A DNA stretch of 64,000 bases, from the NCBI RefSeq assembly GCF_025961475.1, contig NZ_JAOQNS010000003.1, positions 258,501 to 322,500 of the forward strand. Reading direction: 5' to 3'. Of the stretch, positions 27,022-36,130 are shown in pieces (the first letter of the stretch is position 1; every line of letters starts with the position of its first letter). Source of the DNA: Rhodobium gokarnense. Its GTDB lineage: Bacteria; Pseudomonadota; Alphaproteobacteria; Rhizobiales; Rhodobiaceae. The notes under the pieces are model-generated. The model saw only the letters and a list, made by a program, of their open reading frames with translations, was not told the origin of the DNA and ran no database searches. A program made the translations under genes and the position numbers.

Positions 27022-28809
27022 TTAGACCAGCATCTTGCCCTCTTCGCCGATGGCGTTCGCGACCTCCTCGTCGGTGACGTTTTCACCAAGGAGCATGTTG
27101 TTGTGCGCTTCGCCCGAGGGGATCATCGGGAAGCAGTTCTCCACATTGACGACCTGGCAGTCGAAGATCACCGGCCGCCTGGTGTCGATCATCTCGTCGA
27201 TCTTGTCGTCGAGTTCGGCCGGGGTCTTGGCGCGCAGGCCGACGCCGCCATAGGCCTCCGCCAGCTTCACGAAATCGGGCTGCGACTCCACATAGGAATG
27301 GGACAGCCGGTTGCCGTGCAGCAATTGCTGCCACTGGCGCACCATGCCCATATATTTGTTGTTGAGGATGAAGATCTTGATCGGCAGGTCGTGCTGCACT
27401 GCCGTGGAAAACTCCTGGATCGTCATCAGCACCGAGGCATCGCCGGCAATGTCGATGACGAGCGAATCCCGGTGCGCGACCTGGATGCCGACCGCCGCCG
27501 GCAGGCCGTAGCCCATAGTGCCGAGGCCGCCCGACGTCATCCAACGGTTCGGCTCGTCGAAGCCGTAGAACTGGGCCGCCCACATCTGGTGCTGGCCGAC
27601 CTCGGTGGAGATGTAGGTGTCCTTGCCCTTGGTCGCCTGATAGAGCCGCTGGATGGCGTATTGCGGCATGATCACGTCGTTGTTGGCCCGGTAGTTGAGG
27701 CAGCGCTTGGCGCGCCAGCCCTCGATCTCCTTCCACCACGAGGCCAGCGCCTTCTTGTCGACCTGCTTGGATTCGGACCGCCACAGCCGCACCATGTCCT
27801 CCAGCACGTGGCCGATGTCGCCGACGATCGGAATGTCCACATGGACGTTCTTGTTGATCGAGGACGGATCGATGTCGATGTGGATCTTCTTGGAATGGGG
27901 CGAGAAGGCATCGAGCCGGCCGGTGATGCGGTCGTCGAAGCGGGCGCCGACGCAGATCATCACGTCGCAGTCGTGCATGGCGTTGTTGGCCTCGAACGTG
28001 CCGTGCATGCCCAGCATGCCGAGCCAGTTCTTGCCGGAGGCCGGATAGGCGCCGAGGCCCATCAGCGTGGAGGTGATCGGATAGCCGGTCAGTTCGACCA
28101 GATCGCGCAGGAGCTGGCTCGCCGCCCGGCCGGAATTGACGACGCCGCCGCCGGTATAGAACACCGGCTTCTTGGCGCCGGCGATCAGGTCGACCGCCTC
28201 GCGGATCGCCGCCGGATCGCCCTTCAACTGCGGCCGGTAGCCCCTATAGGAGCTGGCGATGTCGCCATTGGTGCGCTTTTTCGGCGGCTGATAGGTGCCC
28301 GTGGCGAACTGCACGTCCTTGGGGATGTCGACCACGACCGGACCCGGCCGGCCGGTCGTTGCGACGACGAAGGCCTCGTGCAGGATGCGGGCGAGGTCGT
28401 TCACGTCGCGGACGAGCCAGTTGTACTTGGTGCAGGGCCGGGTGATGCCGACGGTATCGCACTCCTGGAACGCGTCAGAGCCGATCAGGCTGGTCGGCAC
28501 CTGGCCGGTGATGCACACGAGCGGGATGGAATCCATCAGCGCGTCGGTCAGCGGCGTCACCATGTTGGTGGCGGCGGGACCGGAGGTCACGAGCGCAACG
28601 CCGCACTTTCCGGTCGAGCGCGCATAGCCCTCCGCGGCATGGCCGGCGCCCTGCTCGTGCCGAACGAGGATATGCTCGACCTTTTCCTGCTGGAAAAGCT
28701 CGTCATAGATCGGCAGAACGGCGCCCCCGGGATAGCCGAAAATGTGCTCGACGCCCTGATCGATCAAGGCTTGGATGACCATCTCGGCTCCGGTCATTTC
28801 CCGTGTCAT
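27022..28809 (-). CDS. ilvI: Acetolactate synthase large (catalytic) subunit
   Basis: A 595-residue ThDP enzyme that makes 2-acetolactate and 2-aceto-2-hydroxybutyrate for valine, leucine and isoleucine. The N-terminal domain has MTGAEMVIQALIDQGVEHIFGYPGG and the activating Glu in LVRHEQGAGHAAEGYAR. The central domain binds FAD, and the C-terminal ThDP motif runs from IDIAGDASVLM to ILNNKYMGMVRQWQQ. It precedes the regulatory subunit gene. Transcription is probably controlled by the leader peptide and attenuator at 28887-28991. Also called ilvB. Confidence 0.97.
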   Translation of the reverse strand: MTREMTGAEMVIQALIDQGVEHIFGYPGGAVLPIYDELFQQEKVEHILVRHEQGAGHAAEGYARSTGKCGVALVTSGPAATNMVTPLTDALMDSIPLVCITGQVPTSLIGSDAFQECDTVGITRPCTKYNWLVRDVNDLARILHEAFVVATTGRPGPVVVDIPKDVQFATGTYQPPKKRTNGDIASSYRGYRPQLKGDPAAIREAVDLIAGAKKPVFYTGGGVVNSGRAASQLLRDLVELTGYPITSTLMGLGAYPASGKNWLGMLGMHGTFEANNAMHDCDVMICVGARFDDRITGRLDAFSPHSKKIHIDIDPSSINKNVHVDIPIVGDIGHVLEDMVRLWRSESKQVDKKALASWWKEIEGWRAKRCLNYRANNDVIMPQYAIQRLYQATKGKDTYISTEVGQHQMWAAQFYGFDEPNRWMTSGGLGTMGYGLPAAVGIQVAHRDSLVIDIAGDASVLMTIQEFSTAVQHDLPIKIFILNNKYMGMVRQWQQLLHGNRLSHSYVESQPDFVKLAEAYGGVGLRAKTPAELDDKIDEMIDTRRPVIFDCQVVNVENCFPMIPSGEAHNNMLLGENVTDEEVANAIGEEGKMLV

Positions 28810-28886
28810 GGCATGAGGTCCCTTGTGTGTCTTCGTGTGACTGGTCGGTCTTTTGGCTGGTTGTCGGTCTTTTTTGATCCGGAAAC

Positions 28887-28912
28887 AAAAAAGGGGCCCG
28901 AAATCGGCCCCT
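28887..28912 (-). terminator. Attenuator terminator of the ilvI-ilvN operon
   Basis: On the minus strand AGGGGCC and GGCCCCT (28912-28906 and 28898-28892) form a 7-base stem with a short loop, followed directly by a run of six U. It lies 26 bases after the leader peptide stop codon and 78 bases before ilvI. GCGCGC just before it can pair with GCGCGC inside the leader coding region, giving an alternative fold that depends on where the ribosome stops. Confidence 0.78.
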
Positions 28913-28937
28913 GCGCGCGCTCACCCGTTCCTGGCGG

Positions 28938-28991
28938 TCAAATGACCGTCCCGGTGGCGCGCTCCCTTACTACGAGAATGATCATGCGCAT
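28938..28991 (-). CDS. ilvI leader peptide (branched-chain attenuation)
   Basis: A 17-residue frame, MRMIILVVRERATGTVI, has six branched-chain codons, five of them in a row (Ile, Ile, Leu, Val, Val) near the start and a final Val-Ile pair. It is followed by a terminator-like hairpin ahead of ilvI. This is the classic design in which shortage of charged Ile, Leu or Val tRNA stalls the ribosome and lets transcription continue. Attenuation of this kind is known for ilv operons of alphaproteobacteria. The stop codon lies within a small hairpin (GGTCA/TGACC). Confidence 0.8.
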   Translation of the reverse strand: MRMIILVVRERATGTVI

Positions 28992-29164
28992 GGTTTGCGC
29001 TCTCCCGAATTCCAAATCGCTGCGGACTTTATGTCCGGCGGCATTGAGGGTCAAGGCCGAAGTACCGGGCAAGACTGGATGAAACGTCGCAAGGGCCAAG
29101 GTCAGGCAAAATAGACGCCTGGTCGAACCTGAACGACGCCATCGCTGATCGCCAGCCCGAACCG

Positions 29165-30070
29165 TCAGACCTCCCGCCAGTCCCAATCGCCCATCTGACC
29201 GCGAAACCAGGTGAGCTGGCGCTTGGCGTAGCGGCGGGTCTCCACGACGGAGCGGGAAATCGCCGCTTCGAGATCGCAGGCGCCGGAAAGGTGGGCGGCG
29301 AGCGGACGGACCCCGATCGCCTTCATCGCCGGCAGTTGCGGATCGAGATTGCGGGCGGTGAGCGCGGCGACCTCATCGAGCGCACCGGCCTCCGCCATCT
29401 GCCGGAACCGTGCCTCGATGCGCCGGTGCAGTTCGGGTCGCTCCGGCGACAGCACGATCCGCTCCGCATCCTCCGGGTCGATCAGTGGCCGGCTCGCCTC
29501 TTCATGGAAGGCGGCGAGCGACTTGCCGGTGGCGGTGACGACTTCAAGCGCCCTTGCGATCCGCTGCGCGTCGCCCGGGTTGAGCCGTTCGGCCATTTCC
29601 GGGTCGAGCTGGGCGAGCTTGGCGTGGAGCGCCTCGGATGGCTCCGCCGCCGCCATGTCGCGCCAGTAGATGCGCACATTCTCCGGGATCGGCGGGATCT
29701 CCGTCAGCCCCTCCGTCAGCGCCTTGAAATAGAGCCCGGTGCCGCCGACGAGGATCGGCAGGCGGCGCGCGAGGGCCGCCTCGTCCAGCACGTTCTTGAC
29801 GTCGTCCAGCCAGCGGCCGACGGAATAGGGCTCTGAGGCATCCACATGGCCGTAGAGCCGGTGCGGCACACGCGCGGTCTCGTCCTCGTCCGGGCGCGCC
29901 GTCAGGATCCGAAGATCGCGATAGACCTGCATGGAATCGGCGTTGATGATGACGCCGTTATCGGCTTCGGCCAGGCTGAGCGCCAGAGCCGACTTGCCGC
30001 TCGCGGTCGGTCCTGCGATAAGGACCGCGCTCTTCCCGTTCTCCCGACGCCGGACCGTCTCAGTGCCCAT
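29165..30070 (-). CDS. miaA: tRNA dimethylallyltransferase
   Basis: A protein of about 301 residues that adds a dimethylallyl group to A37 of tRNAs that read codons starting with U. The P-loop AGPTASGKSALA lies near residue 19, then NADSMQVYRDL, LVGGTGLYFKAL and DAQRIARALEV. ETRRYAKRQLTWFRGQ near the C-terminus contacts tRNA. The ATG at 30070 (or 30085) lies across from the GTG start of serB on the other strand, so the two coding regions overlap by at least 8 bases head to head. Confidence 0.95.
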   Translation of the reverse strand: MGTETVRRRENGKSAVLIAGPTASGKSALALSLAEADNGVIINADSMQVYRDLRILTARPDEDETARVPHRLYGHVDASEPYSVGRWLDDVKNVLDEAALARRLPILVGGTGLYFKALTEGLTEIPPIPENVRIYWRDMAAAEPSEALHAKLAQLDPEMAERLNPGDAQRIARALEVVTATGKSLAAFHEEASRPLIDPEDAERIVLSPERPELHRRIEARFRQMAEAGALDEVAALTARNLDPQLPAMKAIGVRPLAAHLSGACDLEAAISRSVVETRRYAKRQLTWFRGQMGDWDWREV

Positions 30071-30950
30071 CGTCGCCACACTCATCGCCAATCCGGCGCG
30101 CCCGGAACTGAGCGACGCCCTTGCCGAGACCGCCCGCCGCGCCGTCGGCGGCGGCGCACCGGACTGGCTGGCGCCAGGCATCGCCTGCGATATCGCGCTT
30201 GGTGCCGATGCGGATCGCACCACCGTTCGCAGCACAATCGTCGAGGCCCTTGCCGGCGCCCCCGTAGACCTTGCGGTCGTCGACACGCTCGACCGCCGCA
30301 AAAAACTGTTCCTTGCCGACATGGACTCCACCATGATCGAGCAGGAATGCATCGACGAACTCGCCGCGGAAGTGAAGCTGAAAGACAAGGTCGCCGCGAT
30401 CACCGAGGCGGCGATGCGCGGCGAGCTCGATTTCGCCGGCGCCTTGAGGGAGCGGGTCGCGCTCCTGAAGGGCCTCGACACCACCCTCTTCAAGCGCATC
30501 ATCGTGGAGCGCATCAGCCTGACGCCCGGCGCGCGGACCCTCGTGCGCACGATGCGCGCGAACGGCGTTCACTGCGCCCTCGTCTCCGGCGGCTTCACGG
30601 TATTTACGCAGGAGATCGCCCGCATCGTCGGCTTCAACGAGCACCACGCCAACCGCCTCGTCGTCGACGGCGGCCGGCTGAGCGGCCATGTGGTGGAGCC
30701 GATTCTCGGCGCCGAAGCCAAGCTCAATCGGCTGCGCGCCCTGCGCGACCGTCTCGGCCTGCTGCCGCGCCAGACGCTGGCCGTCGGCGACGGCGCCAAC
30801 GATCTGATGATGGTGGAGGAGGCCGGGCTGGGCGTTGCCTACCACGCCAAGCCGACGCTCGCCGAGGCGGCGGACATCCGCATCGACCATGGCGACCTGA
30901 CCGCCCTGCTTTATGCCCAGGGCTACCGGCAGAGCGAATTCACCCATTAG
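30063..30950 (+). CDS. serB: Phosphoserine phosphatase
   Basis: A 295-residue HAD-family phosphatase that releases serine from phosphoserine. The nucleophile motif is FLADMDSTMIEQECIDELA with Asp86 and Asp88. CALVSGGFTVFTQEIA and LAVGDGANDLMMVEEAGLGVAY complete the HAD motifs, after an N-terminal ACT-like region. GTG at 30063 is taken as the start because VPIVATLIANPA is how rhizobial homologues begin. No ATG in frame fits. It is divergent from miaA and convergent with degP. Confidence 0.94.
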   Translation: MPIVATLIANPARPELSDALAETARRAVGGGAPDWLAPGIACDIALGADADRTTVRSTIVEALAGAPVDLAVVDTLDRRKKLFLADMDSTMIEQECIDELAAEVKLKDKVAAITEAAMRGELDFAGALRERVALLKGLDTTLFKRIIVERISLTPGARTLVRTMRANGVHCALVSGGFTVFTQEIARIVGFNEHHANRLVVDGGRLSGHVVEPILGAEAKLNRLRALRDRLGLLPRQTLAVGDGANDLMMVEEAGLGVAYHAKPTLAEAADIRIDHGDLTALLYAQGYRQSEFTH

Positions 30951-30968
30951 GCAGTATCGAGGCTTGGC

Positions 30969-30988
30969 GCCGGCCCTATTGGGCCGGC
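30969..30988. terminator. Symmetric hairpin at the serB/degP junction
   Basis: GCCGGCCC (30969-30976), the loop TATT and GGGCCGGC (30981-30988) form a perfect 8-base hairpin that overlaps the degP stop codon. No T-run follows on either side, so it is at best a weak bidirectional terminator or a 3' end stabiliser for the two convergent genes. Confidence 0.4.
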
Positions 30989-32562
30989 TCCTTGTCCTCC
31001 TCCGGCTCGGCGATCTCGTCGAACCGCACGGCGACGAAGCGCAGTTCGCCCGTACCGTTGGATAAGAGCAGCAGCACCGAGCGCCTGCCGTCGTCGGCGA
31101 GGTCCTTGATCCGCCCCTCCACGTCGGCCGGCGTCGCGACGGCCTCCTGGGCGACCTCGACGATGACGTCGCCGGCCTGGACCCGCTTCTCCGCCGCCGG
31201 GCTCGCCGGATCGACCTCGGTGACGACGACGCCGGTGACGCTGTCGTCGATCTTGAACTGGGCCCTGAGGGCCGGATCGAGTTCAGCCAGCACCATGCCG
31301 AGCGCCTCGCCGGTCTGGGCGGCTTCCGGCTCCTGCTCTTCCTCGACCTGCTCGTCTTCCTTGTTGCCGTTCTCGAAGTCCTCGAGCCGGCCGAGGGTGA
31401 TCGCAAGCGTCATTTCCTTGCCCTTGCGCAGGACCCTGACCGCGACCTCCTTGCTGATCTCGGTCTCCGCGACCATGCGCGGCAGCTCGCGCATGGAGTC
31501 CACCTTGCGGCCGTCGAACTCCAGGATCAGGTCGCCCGGCTGGATGCCGCCCTTGGCGGCCGGACCGTCCGGGGTAACGCCCGCGACCAGCGCACCATAG
31601 GCTTCGTCGAGGCCGAGGCTGTCGGCGATGTCGTCGTTGACCTGCTGGATGCGCACGCCGAGCCAGCCACGCCGGGTCTCGCCATACTCGCGGAGCTGGT
31701 TGATGACCTTCGTGGCGATCTGCGAGGGGATGGCGAAACCGATGCCGATGGAGCCGCCCGACGGCGAGATGATCGCCGTGTTGATGCCGACGACCTCGCC
31801 ATACATGTTGAACAGCGGACCGCCGGAATTGCCGCGGTTGATGGCCGCGTCGGTCTGGATGTAGTCGTCATAGGGACCGGAGCGGATGTCGCGGTTGCGG
31901 GCCGAGACGATGCCGACGGTGACCGTGCCGCCGAGATTGAACGGGTTGCCGATCGCCATCACCCAGTCGCCGACCCGGATCTTCTGGCTGTCGCCGAACT
32001 TCACCGCCTTCAGCGGCTTGACCGGCTTGACCTTGAGCACGGCGAGGTCGGTCTTGGAATCGGTGCCGAGCAGTTCCGCCGTCAGCTTGGTGCCGTCATT
32101 GAAGTTGATGACGATCTCGTCGGCCTTGTCGATGACGTGGTTGTTGGTGACGATGATGCCGTTCTTGCCGTCGACGACGAAGCCGGAGCCGAGCGACTGC
32201 ACCCGCCGGGGCACGCCGCCATTGGGCTGGTTGCGCCGGCCGCGCCGGTTGAAGAAGTCCTCGAAGAACTCCTGGAACGGCGAGCCCTCGGGCAGCTTCG
32301 GCGGCTTCACCGAGCGCTGGTCGGCGACGATCTGCGTCGTCGAGACGTTGACCACCGCATCGAGCAGCCGTTCGGCGAGGTCCGCGACCGAGTCCGGGCC
32401 GTGACGCATCGGCATTGCCGGCCGGGCGGCCTCGGCAGAGGCATCCGGCTCCGCGACCGCCGATTGGGCCATGGCCGCGCCGGCACCGCCGGTCGCCAGG
32501 AGCGCGGCGACGACGGCCGTGCGGACCGCCTTGCCGGCAACGTCAATGCTGATCAATCCCAT
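30976..32562 (-). CDS. degP: Do-family serine endoprotease (DegP/HtrA)
   Basis: A 528-residue periplasmic protease and chaperone that degrades misfolded envelope proteins. A signal peptide ends near residue 32 (GAAMAQ). The catalytic triad is His142 in VTNNHVID, Asp172 in SKTDLAVLKV and Ser246 in INRGNSGGPL. Two PDZ domains follow (about 310-400 and 430-515), separated by an acidic Glu-rich linker. The gene is the last of a leftward run hflK, hflC, DUF2065, degP, all linked to membrane protein quality control. The name could equally be degQ. Confidence 0.95.
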   Translation of the reverse strand: MGLISIDVAGKAVRTAVVAALLATGGAGAAMAQSAVAEPDASAEAARPAMPMRHGPDSVADLAERLLDAVVNVSTTQIVADQRSVKPPKLPEGSPFQEFFEDFFNRRGRRNQPNGGVPRRVQSLGSGFVVDGKNGIIVTNNHVIDKADEIVINFNDGTKLTAELLGTDSKTDLAVLKVKPVKPLKAVKFGDSQKIRVGDWVMAIGNPFNLGGTVTVGIVSARNRDIRSGPYDDYIQTDAAINRGNSGGPLFNMYGEVVGINTAIISPSGGSIGIGFAIPSQIATKVINQLREYGETRRGWLGVRIQQVNDDIADSLGLDEAYGALVAGVTPDGPAAKGGIQPGDLILEFDGRKVDSMRELPRMVAETEISKEVAVRVLRKGKEMTLAITLGRLEDFENGNKEDEQVEEEQEPEAAQTGEALGMVLAELDPALRAQFKIDDSVTGVVVTEVDPASPAAEKRVQAGDVIVEVAQEAVATPADVEGRIKDLADDGRRSVLLLLSNGTGELRFVAVRFDEIAEPEEDKEPAQ

Positions 32563-32592
32563 CGCTTTTCTTTCCCTTGAGAAGGTGTTCCA

Positions 32593-32778
32593 TCAACCGC
32601 GCACCAGCCAGACGACGACGAGGCCGGCGGCGATCGCGATGATCCCGCCGGTCCTCAATGTCTGCTCCGGAACGTCCTGCATCTGACGCATCAGCTCTTT
32701 CAGCGTGCCGGGCGCGAGGGCATAGAACGTCCCCTCGATCGCCAGCACCAGTCCGAGCGCAACGAAGAGGTCGCTCAT
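32593..32778 (-). CDS. DUF2065 small membrane protein (YjeT-like)
   Basis: A 61-residue protein with two membrane helices: LFVALGLVLAIEGTFYAL at the start and IIAIAAGLVVVWLVRG at the end. DUF2065 proteins are typically encoded after hflC, as here, and their function is unknown. Its ATG overlaps the hflC stop by 4 bases, so it is translated with hflC. The conserved place suggests a link with the HflKC complex. Confidence 0.92.
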   Translation of the reverse strand: MSDLFVALGLVLAIEGTFYALAPGTLKELMRQMQDVPEQTLRTGGIIAIAAGLVVVWLVRG

Positions 32779-33800
32779 TGCGCCGGCTGGGCGGCGCCGG
32801 TGTCCTCACTGGCATCCGCCGGAGCCGAAGCCGGGGTCGCCGGCGTCTCGGCGGCATCGCCCGTGGCGGCAGCGTCGGCCGGAGCCTCCGCACCGCTGTC
32901 GCTCGCCGACGGATCGACACGATAGCCGCCCGTCTCGCCCGGATCGCGGAAGAAGCGGAAGAACTCGCTGTCCGGCGACAGCACCATAGTGGTGCCGGAT
33001 TCCTCGATCGCGGTCTCGTAGGCCTTCATGGAGCGGTAGAAGGCGAAGAACTCCGGATCGCGCTGGAAGGCCTCGGCGAAGATGCGGTTGCGATCGCCCT
33101 CGCCCTCACCGCGCAGGATCTCCGAGATCCGGTTGGCCTCGGCGACCAGCACCACCGCCTTGCGGTCGGCCTCGGCGCGGATGCGCTGGGCTTCCTGGCG
33201 ACCATTGGCGCGGATCTGCGCGGCCCGGGCAAGACGTTCCGCCTTCATGCGCTCAAAGGTCTGCTGGCTGACTTCCGGAAGGAGGTCGGTGCGACGAATG
33301 CGCACATCGACGATATCGATGCCGAGGCTGGACGCATCGGGCCGGATCTGGTCGCGCACGTCGCGCATCATTTCCGCCCGCTGCGCCGACAGGGCGTCCT
33401 CGAAGCTCCTGAGGCCGTAGACCCGGCGCAGGGCCGCGTTGAGGCGGGTGATCAGTCGTTGCTCGACCAGCGCCAGGCTACCGGAGACGCTCTCGCGGAA
33501 CCTGCGCGGATCGATGATCTTGAACACCAGGAACGCATCGACGACGTAGCGCTTGCCGTCGCTGACCTGGACGTTGATGTTTTCCAGGTCCATGCGCAGC
33601 AGCCGGTTCTCGATGATCTGCACCTGCTCGAAGAAGTTGGTCGGCACCTTGAAATAGATGCCGGGCTCCGTGATCACGGTGCGGATCTGGCCGAGGCGGA
33701 CGACGATCGCCTGCTCGCGCGCGTTAACGACGAAGATCGACGAATAGACGAGCAGCGCGAGGACGGCGATGCCGCCGAGGATGATCGGAAGCTTCTTCAT
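32775..33800 (-). CDS. hflC: HflC, membrane protease modulator
   Basis: A 341-residue SPFH/Band 7 protein with one N-terminal membrane helix (LPIILGGIAVLALLVYSSIFVV). It forms a cage with HflK around the FtsH protease and tunes degradation of membrane proteins. The SPFH domain (about 25-200) has ERLARAAQIRANGRQEAQRIRAEADRKA as the long helix. The C-terminal 50 residues are low in complexity, rich in Ala, Asp and Pro. It starts 2 bases after hflK. Confidence 0.95.
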   Translation of the reverse strand: MKKLPIILGGIAVLALLVYSSIFVVNAREQAIVVRLGQIRTVITEPGIYFKVPTNFFEQVQIIENRLLRMDLENINVQVSDGKRYVVDAFLVFKIIDPRRFRESVSGSLALVEQRLITRLNAALRRVYGLRSFEDALSAQRAEMMRDVRDQIRPDASSLGIDIVDVRIRRTDLLPEVSQQTFERMKAERLARAAQIRANGRQEAQRIRAEADRKAVVLVAEANRISEILRGEGEGDRNRIFAEAFQRDPEFFAFYRSMKAYETAIEESGTTMVLSPDSEFFRFFRDPGETGGYRVDPSASDSGAEAPADAAATGDAAETPATPASAPADASEDTGAAQPAQ

Positions 33801-33802
33801 GG

Positions 33803-34918
33803 TCAGTTGCTCCCCTGGCGCGCGCCGTCACGGCGGTTACGGTCGAGTTCGGTCAGCGGCAGATAGGGCACGACCCCCGAACCGGCCTTGTCCTCGACGA
33901 TGACCTTGTTCGACGACTTCAGAACCCGCTCCATGGTTTCCAGATAAAGGCGCCGCTTGGTGACGTCCTTTGCCTTGTCGTATTCGTTGTAGACGGAGAC
34001 GAAGCGCTGGGCCTCACCTTCGGCCTCCTTGGTCACCCGGTCCTTGTAGCCCTTGGCTTCCTCCTGGATCTGGGCGGCCTGGCCGCGCGCCTCGCCGAGG
34101 CGCTGGTTGGCGTAGGCGTCGGCCTCGCGCTTGAAGCGGTCCTCGTCCTGCTCGGCGCGCTGCACCTCCTCGAAGGCGTCGGCGACTTCGGCCGGCGGGT
34201 CGGCGGCCTCCAGCTTGATGCCGGAGATGTCGACGCCGGCGCCGTAATCGTCGAGCGAGGTCTGCATCTGGGCGCGCACCGCATCTTCGATGCCCTGACG
34301 GTCCTTACGGAACACGTCCTCGGCCGGCCGCCGGCCGACCACCTCGCGCATGGCGCTTTCGGCGATGCTGCGGATGAGGCTGTGCGGGTCGCGCACATTG
34401 AATAGGTACTTGCCCGGATCGGCGACCTTCCACAGCACCGAGAACTCGACATTGACGATGTTCTGGTCGCCGGAAAGCATCAGGCTCGACGAGGTGCTGC
34501 CGCGCTCGCGGCCGCGTCCGACGCCGATCTCTTCCTTGTTCTCGATGATCTTGACGATCTCGACGGTCTCGACCGGCCACCAGTGGAAATGGATGCCCTG
34601 CTGGTTGAATTCCTGCTTCGGCTTGCCGAACACCAGTTCGACGCCGAGTTCGTCCGGCTGCACGGTGTAGATCGACTGGAACAACCAGATCGCCACCGCC
34701 GCAACGGCAATCAGCCCGGCGATCAGCGGCGTCGAGCCGCCACCCGGCAGCGACGATTTCAGCTTTTCCTGCGTCCGGCGCAGCAGTTCCTCAAGGTCGG
34801 GCGGCTGTCCGCCGCCACCGCCGCCGCCGCGCTGCGGTCCGCTGCCCCACGGGCCGCCGCCACCGCCGGACCCCCAGGGGCCGTTGCCGCCTCCGCCGCT
34901 CTGGTTACTCCAAGGCAT
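33803..34918 (-). CDS. hflK: HflK, membrane protease modulator
   Basis: A 371-residue SPFH protein, the partner of HflC. The first 55 residues are Gly-, Asn- and Pro-rich (NQSGGGGNGPWGSGGGGG) and disordered, then a membrane helix follows (TPLIAGLIAVAAVAIWLFQ, about 63-82) and the SPFH domain. VQPDELGVELVFGKP marks the start of that domain. It begins the hflK-hflC-DUF2065-degP run and lies 239 bases after folA. Confidence 0.95.
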   Translation of the reverse strand: MPWSNQSGGGGNGPWGSGGGGGPWGSGPQRGGGGGGGQPPDLEELLRRTQEKLKSSLPGGGSTPLIAGLIAVAAVAIWLFQSIYTVQPDELGVELVFGKPKQEFNQQGIHFHWWPVETVEIVKIIENKEEIGVGRGRERGSTSSSLMLSGDQNIVNVEFSVLWKVADPGKYLFNVRDPHSLIRSIAESAMREVVGRRPAEDVFRKDRQGIEDAVRAQMQTSLDDYGAGVDISGIKLEAADPPAEVADAFEEVQRAEQDEDRFKREADAYANQRLGEARGQAAQIQEEAKGYKDRVTKEAEGEAQRFVSVYNEYDKAKDVTKRRLYLETMERVLKSSNKVIVEDKAGSGVVPYLPLTELDRNRRDGARQGSN

Positions 34919-35157
34919 TTATCTGTGTCTCCGAAATCATTCGCCGGCGGCCAGCCTTGCCGTCGGCACAGGTATGGGTTTGGCGCGGGTTATAGGCGAT
35001 GCCACCCGGCGTTTCAACGAACGGTCCCCAACCGACCGGCCGTGTCGCGCACGACGTTCCTGCTGGAAAAACCAAAAGGTTCCCGACAAGTGGGGCGGCG
35101 GAACCGTAACGTCAACGGGGCGTTCCGCGTTTTCGGCCCCTGTGCGCCGCCGGCCGG

Positions 35158-35691
35158 TTACTCCTCGGCCGCCTGGTCGGTTTTGATCCGGTCGTAAATG
35201 GCAAAGGAGGTCCCGGTGCTGTCGTCGACGCCGCGGATCATCGGCTCGCGCGTCAGGCACGACCAGACCTCAGGGTCGATCTCCGGAAAATAGGTGTCGC
35301 CCGCCGGCGTCCCGGCCACATGGGTGACATAGAGCCGCTCCGCCCGGTCCATCAGACGCTCGTAGAGGCTTGCGCCGCCGATCACCATCACCTCTTCGGC
35401 GTCCGCCTTGCCGGCCGCTTCCTCGGCAACGTCCATCGCCTCGACCACCGAATGAACGATCCGGATGCCCTCGGCGTGGAAGTCGTCGGAATTGGTCAGC
35501 ACGATGTTGGTGCGGCCGGGAAGCGGCTTGCCGATGGACTCGTAGGTCTTGCGGCCCATCAGGATCGGCTTTCCCATGGTCAGTTCCTTGAACCGCCTGA
35601 GGTCGCTCGGCAGCCGCCAGGGCATGCCGCCGCCGCTGCCGATGACGTTGTTTTCCGCCACTGCAGCGACCAGACAAATACGCAATCCCAT
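35158..35691 (-). CDS. folA: Dihydrofolate reductase
   Basis: A 177-residue enzyme that reduces dihydrofolate with NADPH. Active-site region GGMPWRLPSDLRRFKELT, then KPILMGRKTYESIGKPLPGR and the NADPH loop VMVIGGASLYERLM are all standard. A second start, TTG at 35694, lies directly before the ATG. It shares a pathway with thyA, which lies 440 bases upstream on the same strand and makes the dihydrofolate that FolA recycles. A small DUF1328 gene stands between them on the other strand. Confidence 0.96.
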   Translation of the reverse strand: MGLRICLVAAVAENNVIGSGGGMPWRLPSDLRRFKELTMGKPILMGRKTYESIGKPLPGRTNIVLTNSDDFHAEGIRIVHSVVEAMDVAEEAAGKADAEEVMVIGGASLYERLMDRAERLYVTHVAGTPAGDTYFPEIDPEVWSCLTREPMIRGVDDSTGTSFAIYDRIKTDQAAEE

Positions 35692-35823
35692 CAATCGTCA
35701 CTCCCTGAAACCGTCGGCCGATCGCACCGGCTGCGGGAACCATCTACCGGTCGCCACCGTTGAGCATGGCGAAACGCCGGCGCGCCAGCGTCCTGGAGCG
35801 CACCCGTTGCAAGGAGCCGACCA

Positions 35824-35982
35824 ATGATCAAATGGATTCTTATTCTGCTCGTCATCGCCGCCGTGGCGGGCCTTCTGGGGTTCAACACCATCTCCGGCGT
35901 CGCCGCGACCGGCGCCCGCCTCTTGATCGGCATCGTGCTGATCCTGTTCCTGCTGGTTCTGTTCGGCCTCGTCGTCGTATAG
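35824..35982 (+). CDS. DUF1328 small membrane protein (YtjA-like)
   Basis: A 52-residue protein of the DUF1328 family with two membrane helices: IKWILILLVIAAVAGLLGF and then LIGIVLILFLLVLFGLVVV, with the GV...GA spacing of the family between them. AAGGAG lies seven bases before the ATG. It is a single rightward gene between folA and thyA. Function is unknown; the family is common in proteobacteria and often linked to stress. Confidence 0.85.
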   Translation: MIKWILILLVIAAVAGLLGFNTISGVAATGARLLIGIVLILFLLVLFGLVVV

Positions 35983-36130
35983 CCCCGGGCCACTCCGTCC
36001 CGACGCGTCGTCGGGCACCCTTCGCGTCCGTCGCCGGCTGCGCATCCCCCCCGCCGCAGCCACCAGAACCTGGCGGCGGACGCGATCCCCTTCGAGTCCT
36101 GCGGAAAGATCCCCGCCTTCGGATCGGCCC

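Noticed and set aside
27103-29082. 659-codon plus-strand frame opposite ilvI
   Set aside because: Mirror frame of a fully conserved enzyme, without motifs of its own.
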